From positions 1 through 53,124 of the forward strand of contig CAJTLE010000006.1 of the NCBI GenBank assembly GCA_910577085.1: a stretch of DNA of 53,124 nucleotides, written 5' to 3'. Shown in pieces: positions 16,991 through 25,505 of the stretch. The DNA comes from an uncultured Allobaculum sp. (lineage in GTDB: Bacteria > Bacillota_I > Bacilli_A > Erysipelotrichales > Erysipelotrichaceae). Both the position numbers and the translations under genes were made by a program. The notes under the pieces were generated by a model that saw only the letters and a list, made by a program, of their open reading frames with translations, ran no database searches and had not been told where the DNA came from. How positions within the stretch are numbered: position 1 is the first letter of the stretch; the number at the start of each line of letters is the position of its first letter.

Positions 16991-19498
16991 CTAGCGGACA
17001 GATTTCAGATCTTCAAAGGCTCTGGCATTGACACCGCGCACCATGCCCTGTAATTCACGGGCCGAAATACGGCGGGCACCATGAGAGATGACAGAGTTTT
17101 GAATCAGAGCATCACTCGTGGCGGCGATGCATTCAAACTTACCGCGCAGATCGTGTACTTTCTTTTCAATATAGCTGTCGGCCGTCATGCCGGCTGGCGT
17201 ATAAACAATCGAAGAAGAGCCATTGCGGGTGTTAGAGCCATGAGAGCCTTTCTGTTTGGTGCCATCAAAGACAATGATCATCGACCAGCCCCGATAGCCC
17301 TGGTAGTTGACCAGCATGCTGATGAGCTCCTCACGGGCCGAATGCAGACTCTTGGCCGCCAGGGCTTTCAGCTCTGGCCATGAGTAGATCATGTTATAGC
17401 CATCAACAAGCAGACAGATCGGCAGATTGGAGAAGTTCTTTACACTGGCCGGTTCCAAAGACAGTTCGGTCCGCTTTTTGTGAGAGGCCGGTGCTTTCTT
17501 TTCGTTGCGGTTGGCACCGCCGGCATTACCAAAGGCCCGACGCAGTTCTTCGTCACTGACTTTACCAGAATTGACGGAGAAACTTTCAATCGACTGGCGG
17601 GTATCAATTGGAATGTGAAGATGATCTTCAACTTCATCCCATTCGACAATCGTTCCACTGCCATTGGAGCAGAAAACGGAAGCGGCGGGATTGCGACGAT
17701 CTGCTGCCGGATCATAGCCAATCTGTTCAATGATCGTCTCACTTTCCTGGCAGACGTCATAGCCGCTGGTTTCACTGGCAAACGAGGCAGTTCCTTTGGA
17801 AGCCCGGGCCAGTTCTTCCTGGAAGTTGAGCAGGGTGCGCACCGGACCGCGGCCGGTAATCAAGACCATGCCATTTTCCAGCTCTTTGACTTCAACGGAA
17901 GCCTTGCGTACGTCCAGCTGATAGAGCACTTTGGACAGATGTTCATTCGGCACGTGAATTTCAAAAGAGAAATACGGTTCAAGCAGAATATTTTCTGCTT
18001 TCATCAAACCCTGGCGTACGGCTCGATGCGTGGCCTGGCGGAAGTCCCCACCGGACGTATGTTTCTGGTGGGCGCGTCCATTGACCAGTGTGATTTTGAC
18101 ATCGGTCAGTTCTGAGCGGGTTAATACCCCTGGAATTTTCCAGTCCGCCAGAGCGGATAAAATCAGACGCTGCCAGTTGAGCGAGAGAATGTCGCGGGGA
18201 ACTTTCGACGAGAAAGTCAGACCCGAATTGCGCTCACCCGGCTCTAAAAGCAGATGGACTTCTGCATAATGGCGTAATGGTTCGAAGTGGCCATAGCCGA
18301 AGACTTCATCCGCGATGGTTTCTTTATAGACAATCTTGCCCGGTCCAAATTCGACCTGGAAGCCGGATTTTTCGAGAATTTTCTTTTTGAGGACTTCTTT
18401 TTGAATCGAGCCCATTAAATGAATGGAAATCGCCTGCGTCTGTTCGTTGAATTCAACCTGCAGGGAAGGATCTTCCATCATCAGTACTTTCATCCAGCCC
18501 ATCATCTGCACCGGATCGATACCTTCGGGCAGAATCAGTTCGTAATACAAAGCCGGGGAAAGCAAAGCTTTTGGCTTGGCCGTTTCAAAGCCAAGGCCGT
18601 CACCTGGCAGCAGATCTTTTAAGCCTTTGACCGAAACAACTTCACCGGCTTTTGCTTCAGGAACAGACTGGAAGCCTTTGCCCTGATAAATCCGGATCTG
18701 GTCGACTTTCTGATCCTTGATGATTTCTTTGGCTTTTAAAACGCCGCCGGTAATTTTGAGATGAACGATTGGCATCGAGGTTTCATCAGTGGTGACTTTA
18801 AAGACACGGGCACCAAACTGCTCTGGATAGTCTTTGGGCAGGGTAAAGGAGACCAGTGCGTCCAGCAGCTGTTTGATCCCTCCGTTTTTAAGGGCCGATC
18901 CAAACAGCACTGGGAACGCCTTGCGTTCCATGACCGCTTTGGCCATCGATTCCTGGCTTAAGGTTTCGGTTTCAAGAAATTCATTGAGCAGATCTTCATC
19001 CAGTGAGGCAAACTGTTCAATCCAGTCGTCGGCATCCAGGTCTACGATTCGATCGTCTAATGTACGAAGAGAGTGGATCAGCTCTTCTTTGGATAAATGG
19101 GCAGCATCCATTTTGTTGACGAAAAGAATTGCCGGAATCTTGTAGGTTTGCAGGCATTTCCAGATGGTGCGGGTGTGGGACTGGACGCCATCCAGGGCAC
19201 TGACCAGCACGATTGCGGTATCCAGAACGGATAAGGTCCGCTCCATTTCAGCGGAAAAGTCCGCATGCCCCGGTGTATCAATCAGATTGATCCGGGTGTC
19301 TTTCCATTCCAGACCCGCTTGTTTGGAATAGATCGTAATGCCGCGCGCCCGCTCCATTTCGTCATAATCCAGAAAGGCGTCCTGGTGATCGACCCGGCCG
19401 GCTTTTTTGAGAATTCCGGCATCCACAAGCATGCTTTCAATACAGGTTGTCTTGCCTGCATCGACATGCGCCAGAATTCCTGTTGTCAGAGTTCTCAT
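16991..19498 (-). CDS. TetM-like translational GTPase fused to a Rae1/YacP-type NYN nuclease
   Basis: An 835-residue two-part protein. Residues 1 to about 640 follow the ribosomal-protection/EF-G plan: G1 AHVDAGKT (10-17), G2 region RARGITI, G3 DTPGH (74-78), G4 NKMD (128-131), then beta-barrel, domains III-V. At the domain IV tip it has HTSGGDFRQATHRAVRQGL in place of the TetM loop containing SPVS, so drug removal of the TetM kind is not expected. After a low-complexity linker, residues ~693-835 form a PIN-like NYN domain. VDGYNM, VFDGT, MTADSYIEK and ATSD supply the acidic metal ligands (about D699, D745, D774, D796). It matches Bacillus Rae1 (YacP), an endonuclease that cuts mRNA in the ribosomal A site. 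The start at 19498 overlaps the upstream stop (ATGA); the earlier 19537 start is rejected. Inference: a factor that places a nuclease in the A site. Confidence 0.88.
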   Translation of the reverse strand: MRTLTTGILAHVDAGKTTCIESMLVDAGILKKAGRVDHQDAFLDYDEMERARGITIYSKQAGLEWKDTRINLIDTPGHADFSAEMERTLSVLDTAIVLVSALDGVQSHTRTIWKCLQTYKIPAILFVNKMDAAHLSKEELIHSLRTLDDRIVDLDADDWIEQFASLDEDLLNEFLETETLSQESMAKAVMERKAFPVLFGSALKNGGIKQLLDALVSFTLPKDYPEQFGARVFKVTTDETSMPIVHLKITGGVLKAKEIIKDQKVDQIRIYQGKGFQSVPEAKAGEVVSVKGLKDLLPGDGLGFETAKPKALLSPALYYELILPEGIDPVQMMGWMKVLMMEDPSLQVEFNEQTQAISIHLMGSIQKEVLKKKILEKSGFQVEFGPGKIVYKETIADEVFGYGHFEPLRHYAEVHLLLEPGERNSGLTFSSKVPRDILSLNWQRLILSALADWKIPGVLTRSELTDVKITLVNGRAHQKHTSGGDFRQATHRAVRQGLMKAENILLEPYFSFEIHVPNEHLSKVLYQLDVRKASVEVKELENGMVLITGRGPVRTLLNFQEELARASKGTASFASETSGYDVCQESETIIEQIGYDPAADRRNPAASVFCSNGSGTIVEWDEVEDHLHIPIDTRQSIESFSVNSGKVSDEELRRAFGNAGGANRNEKKAPASHKKRTELSLEPASVKNFSNLPICLLVDGYNMIYSWPELKALAAKSLHSAREELISMLVNYQGYRGWSMIIVFDGTKQKGSHGSNTRNGSSSIVYTPAGMTADSYIEKKVHDLRGKFECIAATSDALIQNSVISHGARRISARELQGMVRGVNARAFEDLKSVR

Positions 19499-20190
19499 TT
19501 TTTCAGGTCCGATGGTCTGACGCCTGAGCAGTGCCATCGCTCAGTTTTCATTTCTTTTTTCTCTTGTTCCAGTTCCGGGATTTTATTTTCAAGCTGTTCG
19601 AGCTCAAATTCATCCAGGGCTTTGAGCTGATCAATTTTCTTTTTCGGGAAGTCATACACACGGACTTCGCAGTTTTTCATGAAGTAGGTGCGGAAATCAT
19701 CATTGGACATGCCGTTGAAGTAGTTTTCAATGAGCCGGGCGATGCCGCCATGGGTGGTAATCAGAATGTTTTCCCGCTTAGTCTTACAGGATTCCTTGGT
19801 CAGATCGTCCAGGAAGTTATAGACGCGGGCTGCAACATCCAGATAAGATTCGCCGCCTTCAAAAGGCTTGAAGTATTCTTTCTTTTCGGCCTGATAGGTT
19901 TCATCCTCACGGCTCAATCCTTCAAAAATCCCGAAGTTCTGTTCGATCAGCCTTTTGTCAACAAGAATGGGAGCCGGGTTGGTCTGGTATTTGCAGACAG
20001 CTTCAGCCGTCTGATAGGCGCGTTTCATGGGGGAAGAGTAAATTGCATCAAAGTGAACATTTCCCAGTTTGATGCCAGCGGTAGCCGCCTGACCAACTCC
20101 AGTGTGGTCAAGGGGGAGGTCACTGCGTCCTAACACGTGGTTGATTTTGTTACGGCTGGTCTGGCCGTGGCGCATGACGTAAAGTTTCAT
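19495..20190 (-). CDS. Histidine phosphatase family protein
   Basis: A 231-residue member of the phosphoglycerate-mutase-like superfamily. The N-terminal RHGQT (residues 7-11) carries the His that is phosphorylated, and ITTHGGIARL supplies the second His. IYSSPMKRAYQTAEA and the acid-base Glu region are typical of stand-alone phosphatases rather than dedicated glycolytic mutases. The C-terminal ~35 residues are highly charged (ELEQLENKIPELEQEKKEMK) and likely a coiled coil, which is unusual for the family. The stop overlaps the start of the GTPase-NYN gene by ATGA, so the two proteins are made from one message at linked rates. Substrate unknown. Confidence 0.85.
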   Translation of the reverse strand: MKLYVMRHGQTSRNKINHVLGRSDLPLDHTGVGQAATAGIKLGNVHFDAIYSSPMKRAYQTAEAVCKYQTNPAPILVDKRLIEQNFGIFEGLSREDETYQAEKKEYFKPFEGGESYLDVAARVYNFLDDLTKESCKTKRENILITTHGGIARLIENYFNGMSNDDFRTYFMKNCEVRVYDFPKKKIDQLKALDEFELEQLENKIPELEQEKKEMKTERWHCSGVRPSDLKK

Positions 20191-20836
20191 TCAAATGTCC
20201 TTTCTGGGTTTCCTGACAGGAAACAGGTATTCAAACTATGATTCCATAGCAGATTTGTATAAGTCAAAACAGAATGACCGCAGAGATCCGTTCATCAGAA
20301 GTCATCAGGCTATCGCCATTTCTGCAAGGGGTACCAGAAATGGAACAGAAAAGTCAGGAGATAGTTCAACATGGACTGCCTGAATGAAAAGCCTGAAGCG
20401 GCGGGGGGCTGGATCTGCGATCCTGTTATTGTTTATTTTAAGCGAAATGAAAATCAAAATCGCTTAATTTCAGTTCCTCTCTTCAAGAATACCTGAGATT
20501 GAAAGAGTTAGCAGAAACTGAAAAAATGAAAATCGGATTGCCTGAAAAATTGCAACAAAACAGACCGGAAAACAGAGAAAAATATAAATCAAATCGTTTT
20601 ATAAAATGGTGCCCGCTCTGACAAAAGTCAATGAAAACCCCACCGCCGCAAATTCCAGAGCTAATGCTCTTCAGCCAGCGTCGATTCCTTTGCAGGATAG
20701 ATAGCTCGATCTGGTGCAGGATAGAGAATTCGATCTGGATAAGGCAGGCGGGCATGGAGGCTGGAAAGACTGGCCAGCGATAGGTATAAAAAAACCACGA
20801 CTGTATTGGAATACAAGTCGTGGTATTGTGTTCTAC
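20191..20836. other. Intergenic region between the phosphatase and tRNA-Lys
   Basis: About 650 bp with no supported gene. An imperfect 24-bp tandem duplication (TGCAGGATAGA...TCGATCTGG twice) lies near 20690-20737. A 90-codon minus-strand open frame across it has no ribosome site and atypical composition. The right end holds the tRNA terminator. Confidence 0.45.
20787..20823 (-). terminator. Terminator of tRNA-Lys
   Basis: On the minus strand CCACGACT and AGTCGTGG form an eight-pair stem, followed by seven T residues, about 14 bp after the tRNA CCA end. Confidence 0.9.
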
Positions 20837-20912
20837 TGGTGGATCCTTAGGGATTCGAACCCTAGACCCACTGATTAAGAGTCAGTTGCTCTGCCAACTG
20901 AGCTAAGGATCC
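20837..20912 (-). tRNA. tRNA-Lys, anticodon CTT
   Basis: On the minus strand a full 76-base cloverleaf can be folded: acceptor GGATCCT/AGGATCC, D arm GCTC/GAGC, anticodon stem ACTGA/TCAGT with loop CTCTTAA giving anticodon CTT, T arm TAGGG-TTCGAAT-CCCTA, discriminator A and an encoded CCA. CTT reads the lysine codon AAG. Confidence 0.96.
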
Positions 20913-20927
20913 AGTAACTGCCTCACT

Positions 20928-20955
20928 ATATTAGCACAGTCGAAATGAAATTCAA
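20928..20955 (-). promoter_or_regulatory. Promoter of tRNA-Lys
   Basis: On the minus strand TTGAAT (20950-20955) precedes TAATAT (20928-20933) by 16 bp; TATAGT overlaps the latter as an alternative with 19-bp spacing. It sits about 15 bp before the tRNA 5' end. Confidence 0.55.
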
Positions 20956-21275
20956 GTCAGAATTCATAATTATTTGTGCTGATGTGGTGAGCTGTCCAGG
21001 CAAGCCGCGGCTTTCCTTGCGACTTGATTATTTTAGCAGAACTTCTTCAAAAGATGCAAGTCGTTGATCCTGACTTTTTTGGAGGTTCGAATCCTCAAGG
21101 CAGAAAGACCAGATCAAAGAGACAAAGAAGAGTCTGGAGACAGTCTGTTACTGGCAAAGAGACCAGGAATGGAAAGATTTCCTCGAATGCGGAAAAAGTC
21201 GATCTTGTCGGAAAAGGAGAGGATGCTATAGTCAAGATAACGAGCATTCAGACCAAAACTGAATGAGGAGGATAC
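20956..21275. other. Intergenic region before mupG
   Basis: About 320 bp without a supported gene. GGAGGTTCGAATCCTC near 21078 looks like an isolated tRNA T-arm, but no acceptor, D or anticodon arm surrounds it. The mupG promoter is at the right end. Confidence 0.4.
21205..21232 (+). promoter_or_regulatory. mupG promoter
   Basis: TTGTCG (21205-21210), a 16-bp spacer and TATAGT (21227-21232), about 44 bp before the mupG ATG. Confidence 0.65.
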
Positions 21276-22364
21276 ATGGCACGTTTAGGAATTTCCGTTT
21301 ACCCGGAACATGATTCAATGGAAAATATCAAGGCATATATTGATCTTGCCAGCAAGTATGGCTTCTCCCGGATCTTCTCCTGCCTGCTTTCTGTTGAAGG
21401 AAAAACCAAAGAACAACTGATTGAAGAATTCCGCGATCTCAACGACTTCGCCCATGAAAAGGGCATGGAAGTCTTTCTGGACATCGCTCCCTATGTCCTG
21501 AAACGGCTTGGCGTAGAATGGAACGATCTGCAGTTTTTCAAAGATATGCATGCCGACGGCATCCGTCTGGACGAAGGATTTACCGGCATGGAAGAATCAT
21601 TAATGACCACGAACCCACAGGGTCTGAAGATCGAACTGAATGCCAGCCCGCTCAATGATTACATTGATAACGTCTGCAGTCACCATCCGGATCGCGCGCA
21701 CTTAACCACCTGCCACAACTTCTACCCAATGCGCTATTCCGGTCTGTCTCTGGACCATTTCCGCAAATGCAATGAGAAAATCAAAGCCAACAATCTGCCC
21801 ATCGCTGCCTTTATCGGCTCCAACAATCCCGAGGCTTTTGGTCCCTGGCCAGTCAAGGAAGGTCTGGTTACTTTAGAAGACCACCGTGATCTGCCCATTG
21901 ATGCCCAGGCAAGACTGCTCATTGCGGAAGGCAATGTGGACGATATCCTGATTGCCAACTGCTATCCAACTGAAGAAGAGCTCAAAGAACTCTCCAAACT
22001 CCAGCCGGGAATTTTGAACATTAAACCAGTTCTTGAAAAAGAACTGACCGAAGTCGAACGCAAGATTCTCTATGAACATCCACACTTTGTCCGCGGCGAT
22101 ATGTCTGAATACAGTGCCCGTTCGACCATGCCGCGCATCACATTCGCCGATGAAAGCATCGCTCCTGCAAACAACCGCCCAATCAAACGCGGTGATCTGA
22201 TCATTTTCAACGATGGTTATGGCCGTTATAAAGGTGAGCTGCATGTGGTTTTAAAAGATATGCCTGCAGATGAGCGCAAAAATGTCATCGGTCATATCCC
22301 GCCAGAAGAAATGCACCTGCTCGATGCCCTGAAACCATTTGCACCATTCAAGGTCATTGAGTAA
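21276..22364 (+). CDS. mupG: 6-phospho-N-acetylmuramidase (MupG/DUF871)
   Basis: A 362-residue cytoplasmic TIM-barrel protein of the DUF871 family, whose characterised member MupG hydrolyses MurNAc-6P-GlcNAc during peptidoglycan recycling. Family landmarks include GISVYPEHDSMENIKAYI at the N-terminus, RIFSCLLSVEG, GIRLDEGF, HNFYPMRYSGLS, AFIGSN and the C-terminal cyclophilin-like region (GDLIIFNDGYGRYKGELHVVLKD). AGGAGG precedes the ATG. No muramyl PTS or etherase gene is adjacent here, so its pathway partners must lie elsewhere. Its own promoter and terminator make it monocistronic. Confidence 0.88.
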   Translation: MARLGISVYPEHDSMENIKAYIDLASKYGFSRIFSCLLSVEGKTKEQLIEEFRDLNDFAHEKGMEVFLDIAPYVLKRLGVEWNDLQFFKDMHADGIRLDEGFTGMEESLMTTNPQGLKIELNASPLNDYIDNVCSHHPDRAHLTTCHNFYPMRYSGLSLDHFRKCNEKIKANNLPIAAFIGSNNPEAFGPWPVKEGLVTLEDHRDLPIDAQARLLIAEGNVDDILIANCYPTEEELKELSKLQPGILNIKPVLEKELTEVERKILYEHPHFVRGDMSEYSARSTMPRITFADESIAPANNRPIKRGDLIIFNDGYGRYKGELHVVLKDMPADERKNVIGHIPPEEMHLLDALKPFAPFKVIE

Positions 22365-22417
22365 GAAATCCAGACCACAATCTGAAAAGATCTGTTACAA
22401 CCGAACACAACACATTC

Positions 22418-22446
22418 AAAGAGTCCGAAAAACCGGGCTCTTTTTC
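22418..22446 (+). terminator. Terminator after mupG
   Basis: AAAGAG-CC and GG-CTCTTT pair around a short loop, with T residues following, about 55 bp past the mupG stop. Confidence 0.8.
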
Positions 22447-22548
22447 ATTGCCTGATAATGGACGCCTGATAACGAACAGCATTTAGTCAGGCGACAGATA
22501 GAAACTATAAGCCAGAGAGCAGAGTACGTAAGGATTCACAGATAAAAG

Positions 22549-22618
22549 CCTGGCTTGCAATGACTTACAATAACCTGGCTTGCAATGACTTACAATAACT
22601 TGCAATGACTTACAATAA
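22549..22618. repeat. 25-bp tandem repeat, two full copies and one partial
   Basis: Two identical 25-bp units (22549-22573 and 22574-22598) are followed by a 20-bp unit (22599-22618) that lacks the first five bases CCTGG. Each ends TGCAATGACTTACAATAA. The repeat lies in the 372-bp gap between mupG and the Nudix gene; nothing else there is recognised. Confidence 0.9.
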
Positions 22619-22736
22619 TAGGAAAATACACGAGTGGTTCAAAGAATCAGACAGACTTCCTGATCGACAGACAGACCAAAGCTGCAAGCCAGGTAAGTCC
22701 AATTCGTAGTCGGTCAGGCAAAGGGAGGAAATCAAT

Positions 22737-23240
22737 ATGGTTGTGACAACACTTGGCTATATCTGCCATCAGGATCAGGTGCTCATGCTGCACCGGGTCA
22801 AGAAAAAGCACGATATCAATCAGGATAAATGGATCGGAATTGGTGGAAAGCTGGAAAATGGCGAAACGGTTCTGACCTGCATGAAACGCGAATGCAAAGA
22901 AGAAACCGGCCTGGACTGGAAAGATCCGACCCTGCGGGCCATCATTACGTTCAACTTTCGAAAGAATCCCGAAGATGAACTGTTTTCGGAACTGATGTTT
23001 CTGTATACGGGCAGTGACTATGAAGGCAATCTTGCAGACTGCCCGGAAGGGGATCTTGTCTGGAAAAACTGGCAGCAGATCCGCGAGTTGAATCTGTGGA
23101 AAGGCGATCTCATTTTCCTTTACTACATGCAGACCTCAATGCCGCTTTTCTATATGGAACTTAACTACCTGGGAGATACGCTGATTTCGGCTACCCTCAA
23201 TGACCAACCAGTGGATCTTGAGGATCTAAGATGGAATTAA
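22737..23240 (+). CDS. Nudix hydrolase (MutT/8-oxo-dGTPase type)
   Basis: A 167-residue Nudix enzyme with an intact box at residues 37-59: G37, E43, R51-E52, E55-E56 and G58 all fit GX5EX7REUXEEXGU. The preceding DKWIGIGGKLENGE and the lead MLHRVKKKHDINQ fit the group often annotated as 8-oxo-dGTP diphosphatase or MutT-like house-cleaning enzymes; the real substrate is open. GGGAGG lies before the ATG. The gene stands alone between a repeat and a strong terminator. It offers an intact contrast to the eroded Nudix-like protein at 11000. Confidence 0.88.
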   Translation: MVVTTLGYICHQDQVLMLHRVKKKHDINQDKWIGIGGKLENGETVLTCMKRECKEETGLDWKDPTLRAIITFNFRKNPEDELFSELMFLYTGSDYEGNLADCPEGDLVWKNWQQIRELNLWKGDLIFLYYMQTSMPLFYMELNYLGDTLISATLNDQPVDLEDLRWN

Positions 23241-23269
23241 CCGGATTAAATTAACCAGACTGAAACATG

Positions 23270-23328
23270 AAAACGCCTGTCAGAGAAACAGATCCAGACA
23301 ATCTGCTTCGTTCTGACAGGCGTTTTGA
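23270..23328. terminator. Bidirectional terminator between the Nudix gene and the MATE gene
   Basis: AAAACGCCTGTCAGA (23270-23284) and TCTGACAGGCGTTTT (23312-23326) form a perfect 15-bp stem between convergent genes. Confidence 0.88.
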
Positions 23329-23408
23329 GTTGGTTCATTTGTTTTGGATAAATTGATTTTGTTACAGCCAGATGTATTTTGTTGGTTTTGAAATCTTATG
23401 TTCCAGGA

Positions 23409-24767
23409 CTAAGCCGGAGTGACCAGAGCCCCATGTTTCTTTTTGAGCTTTTTGATCGTGATCTGGTAGACCAGCATCAACATGATCATGGCTGAAAGCC
23501 AGGCGGAACTTTCCGCAAGCAGGATGCCGGTAAAGCCAAAAATGGATGGCAGCCATAAGACAAAGACCAGTCGGCTGGTAAACTCGAGAATTCCCGAAAC
23601 CATTGGCCAGAGCGTATCGCCCATGGACTGCAGGGAGGAGCGATAGACCCAGAGTCCGCCTAAGAAGACCATGAAGATGGACAGAATCTGCAGAGAATGC
23701 GTTGCGATCGCAACGGCTTCAAGATCTTCATTGCCCATCATCATATGCATCAGGGAATGGCCAAATAACAGACAAAGAACGGCCGCACTCACATTCATCG
23801 CCAGGACGATGCCATTGGCAGCCCGCACACCATGTACGATGCGTTCAACTTTTCCGGCGCCAAGGTTCTGACCGGCGTAGGTTCCAGCCGCAAAACCAAA
23901 TGTAGAGGAGATCTGTTCAAGAATGACAATGACCTTGCTTGCGGCGGCATAGCCGGCTACATACAGCGAGCCAAAACCATTAATGGCAATCTGTAAAATC
24001 ATGACACCAACAGCAGTAATGGAGTTCATGAGAGCAACCGGAAGAGAGAGTTTGGTGGAATGCAGGAACATTTTTCCATCCCATTTCCAGTCTTCACGGT
24101 GCAGATCCAGCCATTCGATTCGTCGCAGACACACAAAGCAATAAACAGCTGAGAAAGCCTGCGCAATGACCGTTGCCCATGCAGCACCGGCAACTCCCAT
24201 ATGGAAGGTGATCACAAACAGGACATCCAGAATCGTATTGACAAAAAAGGCGATGATCATCGCAGTCAGAGGATGTTTAGAATCACCGAGCGCCCGCAGA
24301 ATGCCGGAGAAGAAATTGTAGGCCGTACTGGCAATGCTGCCAATAAAGATAATCTGAATGTATAAAGTCGCCTGTTCGAGAATCTGATCTGGGGTGTTCA
24401 TCCAGGCCAGTAACGATCTGGCTCCCAGGACAGAGACGATCGTCAAAATAACGACCCCGCTGAGACATAACAGCGCCGACATGGTGATGGCCCGTTTTAA
24501 AGAGTGTTGATCCCTGGCACCAAAATATTGAGCACTGAGAATCGAAACGCCCTGGGTCAGGCCAATGATAAATCCCAGAACGAGAAAGTTGATCGATCCC
24601 GTCGCCCCGACAGCCGCCAGAGCATTCAGCCCGGCACCACGGCCAACGACGACCGTATCTACAAAGTTATAGAGCTGCTGCAGGACGTTTCCAAACAACA
24701 GCGGCAGACCAAAACGCAGAATCAGTTTTCCGGGGGAACCCTGCGTCATGTCCATAGTTTTTTCCAT
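23409..24767 (-). CDS. MATE family efflux transporter
   Basis: A 452-residue inner-membrane exporter with about twelve hydrophobic segments, the normal MATE length. The N-terminus MTQGSPGKLILRFGLPLLFGNVLQQLYNFVDTVVVGR is the standard MATE start, and the related ATSTINFL-like, GLTQGVSIL and SSTFGFAAGTYAGQNLGAGK segments follow; the last is the second-half repeat equivalent. Members use Na+ or H+ to export cationic drugs or metabolites; the substrate here is unknown. The start at 24767 has AAGGA six bases upstream; an ORF extension to 24833 is not conserved. The gene is monocistronic. Confidence 0.92.
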   Translation of the reverse strand: MEKTMDMTQGSPGKLILRFGLPLLFGNVLQQLYNFVDTVVVGRGAGLNALAAVGATGSINFLVLGFIIGLTQGVSILSAQYFGARDQHSLKRAITMSALLCLSGVVILTIVSVLGARSLLAWMNTPDQILEQATLYIQIIFIGSIASTAYNFFSGILRALGDSKHPLTAMIIAFFVNTILDVLFVITFHMGVAGAAWATVIAQAFSAVYCFVCLRRIEWLDLHREDWKWDGKMFLHSTKLSLPVALMNSITAVGVMILQIAINGFGSLYVAGYAAASKVIVILEQISSTFGFAAGTYAGQNLGAGKVERIVHGVRAANGIVLAMNVSAAVLCLLFGHSLMHMMMGNEDLEAVAIATHSLQILSIFMVFLGGLWVYRSSLQSMGDTLWPMVSGILEFTSRLVFVLWLPSIFGFTGILLAESSAWLSAMIMLMLVYQITIKKLKKKHGALVTPA

Positions 24768-25314
24768 ATCTGTTCCTTTCTTTTCCTTCTGAAGTAAAGC
24801 TTGCCGCACGTCTGAAGACAGATTTTGATCCAATTGGATTCAACTCAATTCTCTGATCTTCAGGAACCTTTCTGGCAAGTACGCCTATTCTAGCAAGCTC
24901 AATGATAGATGAAGCCCACAATTCCTGGATTCCCTGTGTTAAAGCGTTTTCATTCCCTGGTGAGGTATTGATTTCAGAAAGTAAAGACGAAGTAAAGAAA
25001 AGCGGGAAAGAAAGATTCAGACCAATGGCAAGTGACGATGACAAATGGTCATAAAAGAAGGAGCAGGGAAAAGATTGAAGGGGATGTGCTGGAAAAGCAG
25101 GGGGGCGTTGAAAAAGAGTTTGGGCAGGGCTCCTGAAGCATAGAAATTGTCTTTAACCTGAAAACTTTAAAGCATTTTAAAGCAGAATCTGAACTTCAGT
25201 CCGTACAATAGAGAAATGTGAACTGAACGTATCCCTGAAAAAGCAATGGATCATTTGTGAAAAACGGGTAACCCTTGTCAAAATAAGGGAAAATGTCGAA
25301 AGATGCATTTCAGT

Positions 25315-25343
25315 TTGACACAAACGAGTCAATTGAGTATGAT
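25315..25343 (+). promoter_or_regulatory. Promoter of infC-rpmI-rplT
   Basis: TTGACA (25315-25320), 17 bp, TATGAT (25338-25343): a near-perfect vegetative promoter, which fits a highly expressed ribosomal operon. Confidence 0.9.
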
Positions 25344-25349
25344 GACTCG

Positions 25350-25476
25350 GTAAGAAATGGAAAGAAGAAGCACCCCTTCTCACCTGATGTATTTTAGATA
25401 CATGGGTTCGATGCCATTCGAATTCCAAACGATTCGAAAACGGTATACGACGGGTGCGCTCTGCGCCCATTTTTTT
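25350..25476 (+). ncRNA. infC leader RNA with terminator (L20-leader type)
   Basis: The ~125-base leader between the promoter and infC contains an ATGTAT/ATACAT hairpin and ends in GGGTGC-GCTCT-GCGCCC followed by ATTTTTTT (25452-25476), an intrinsic terminator before the gene it leads. In Bacillota, infC-rpmI-rplT leaders are bound by ribosomal protein L20, which favours termination. The position and layout fit; the L20 site itself is not proven here. Confidence 0.7.
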
Positions 25477-25487
25477 ATGGATTCATG

Positions 25488-25505
25488 AAAGGAAGGTATT
25501 CAATT
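25488..25505 (+). promoter_or_regulatory. infC ribosome site and AUU start codon
   Basis: AAAGGAAGG at 25488-25496 lies six bases before an in-frame ATT at 25503. The ATG at 25485 comes before this site, sits next to the terminator T-run and has no site of its own. IF3 genes in E. coli and Geobacillus also begin with AUU, and IF3 represses such starts. Confidence 0.8.

Larger units (their letters stand above)
24768..25502. other. Region upstream of infC with promoter and leader
   Basis: The left ~540 bp (24768-25310) hold no supported gene. The right part holds the infC promoter, a structured leader and its terminator, listed separately. Confidence 0.6.

Noticed and set aside
17480..18115. 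211-codon plus-strand frame opposite the GTPase gene
   Set aside because: Shadow of the well-supported GTPase-NYN coding sequence.
16991..19498. Tetracycline resistance gene
   Set aside because: The fold is TetM-like, but the domain IV loop needed to displace tetracycline is not of the TetM type and there is a nuclease domain; resistance is not supported.
21075..21110. Isolated tRNA T-arm-like sequence
   Set aside because: GGAGGTTCGAATCCTC alone cannot be completed to a cloverleaf; it is either chance or an old fragment.
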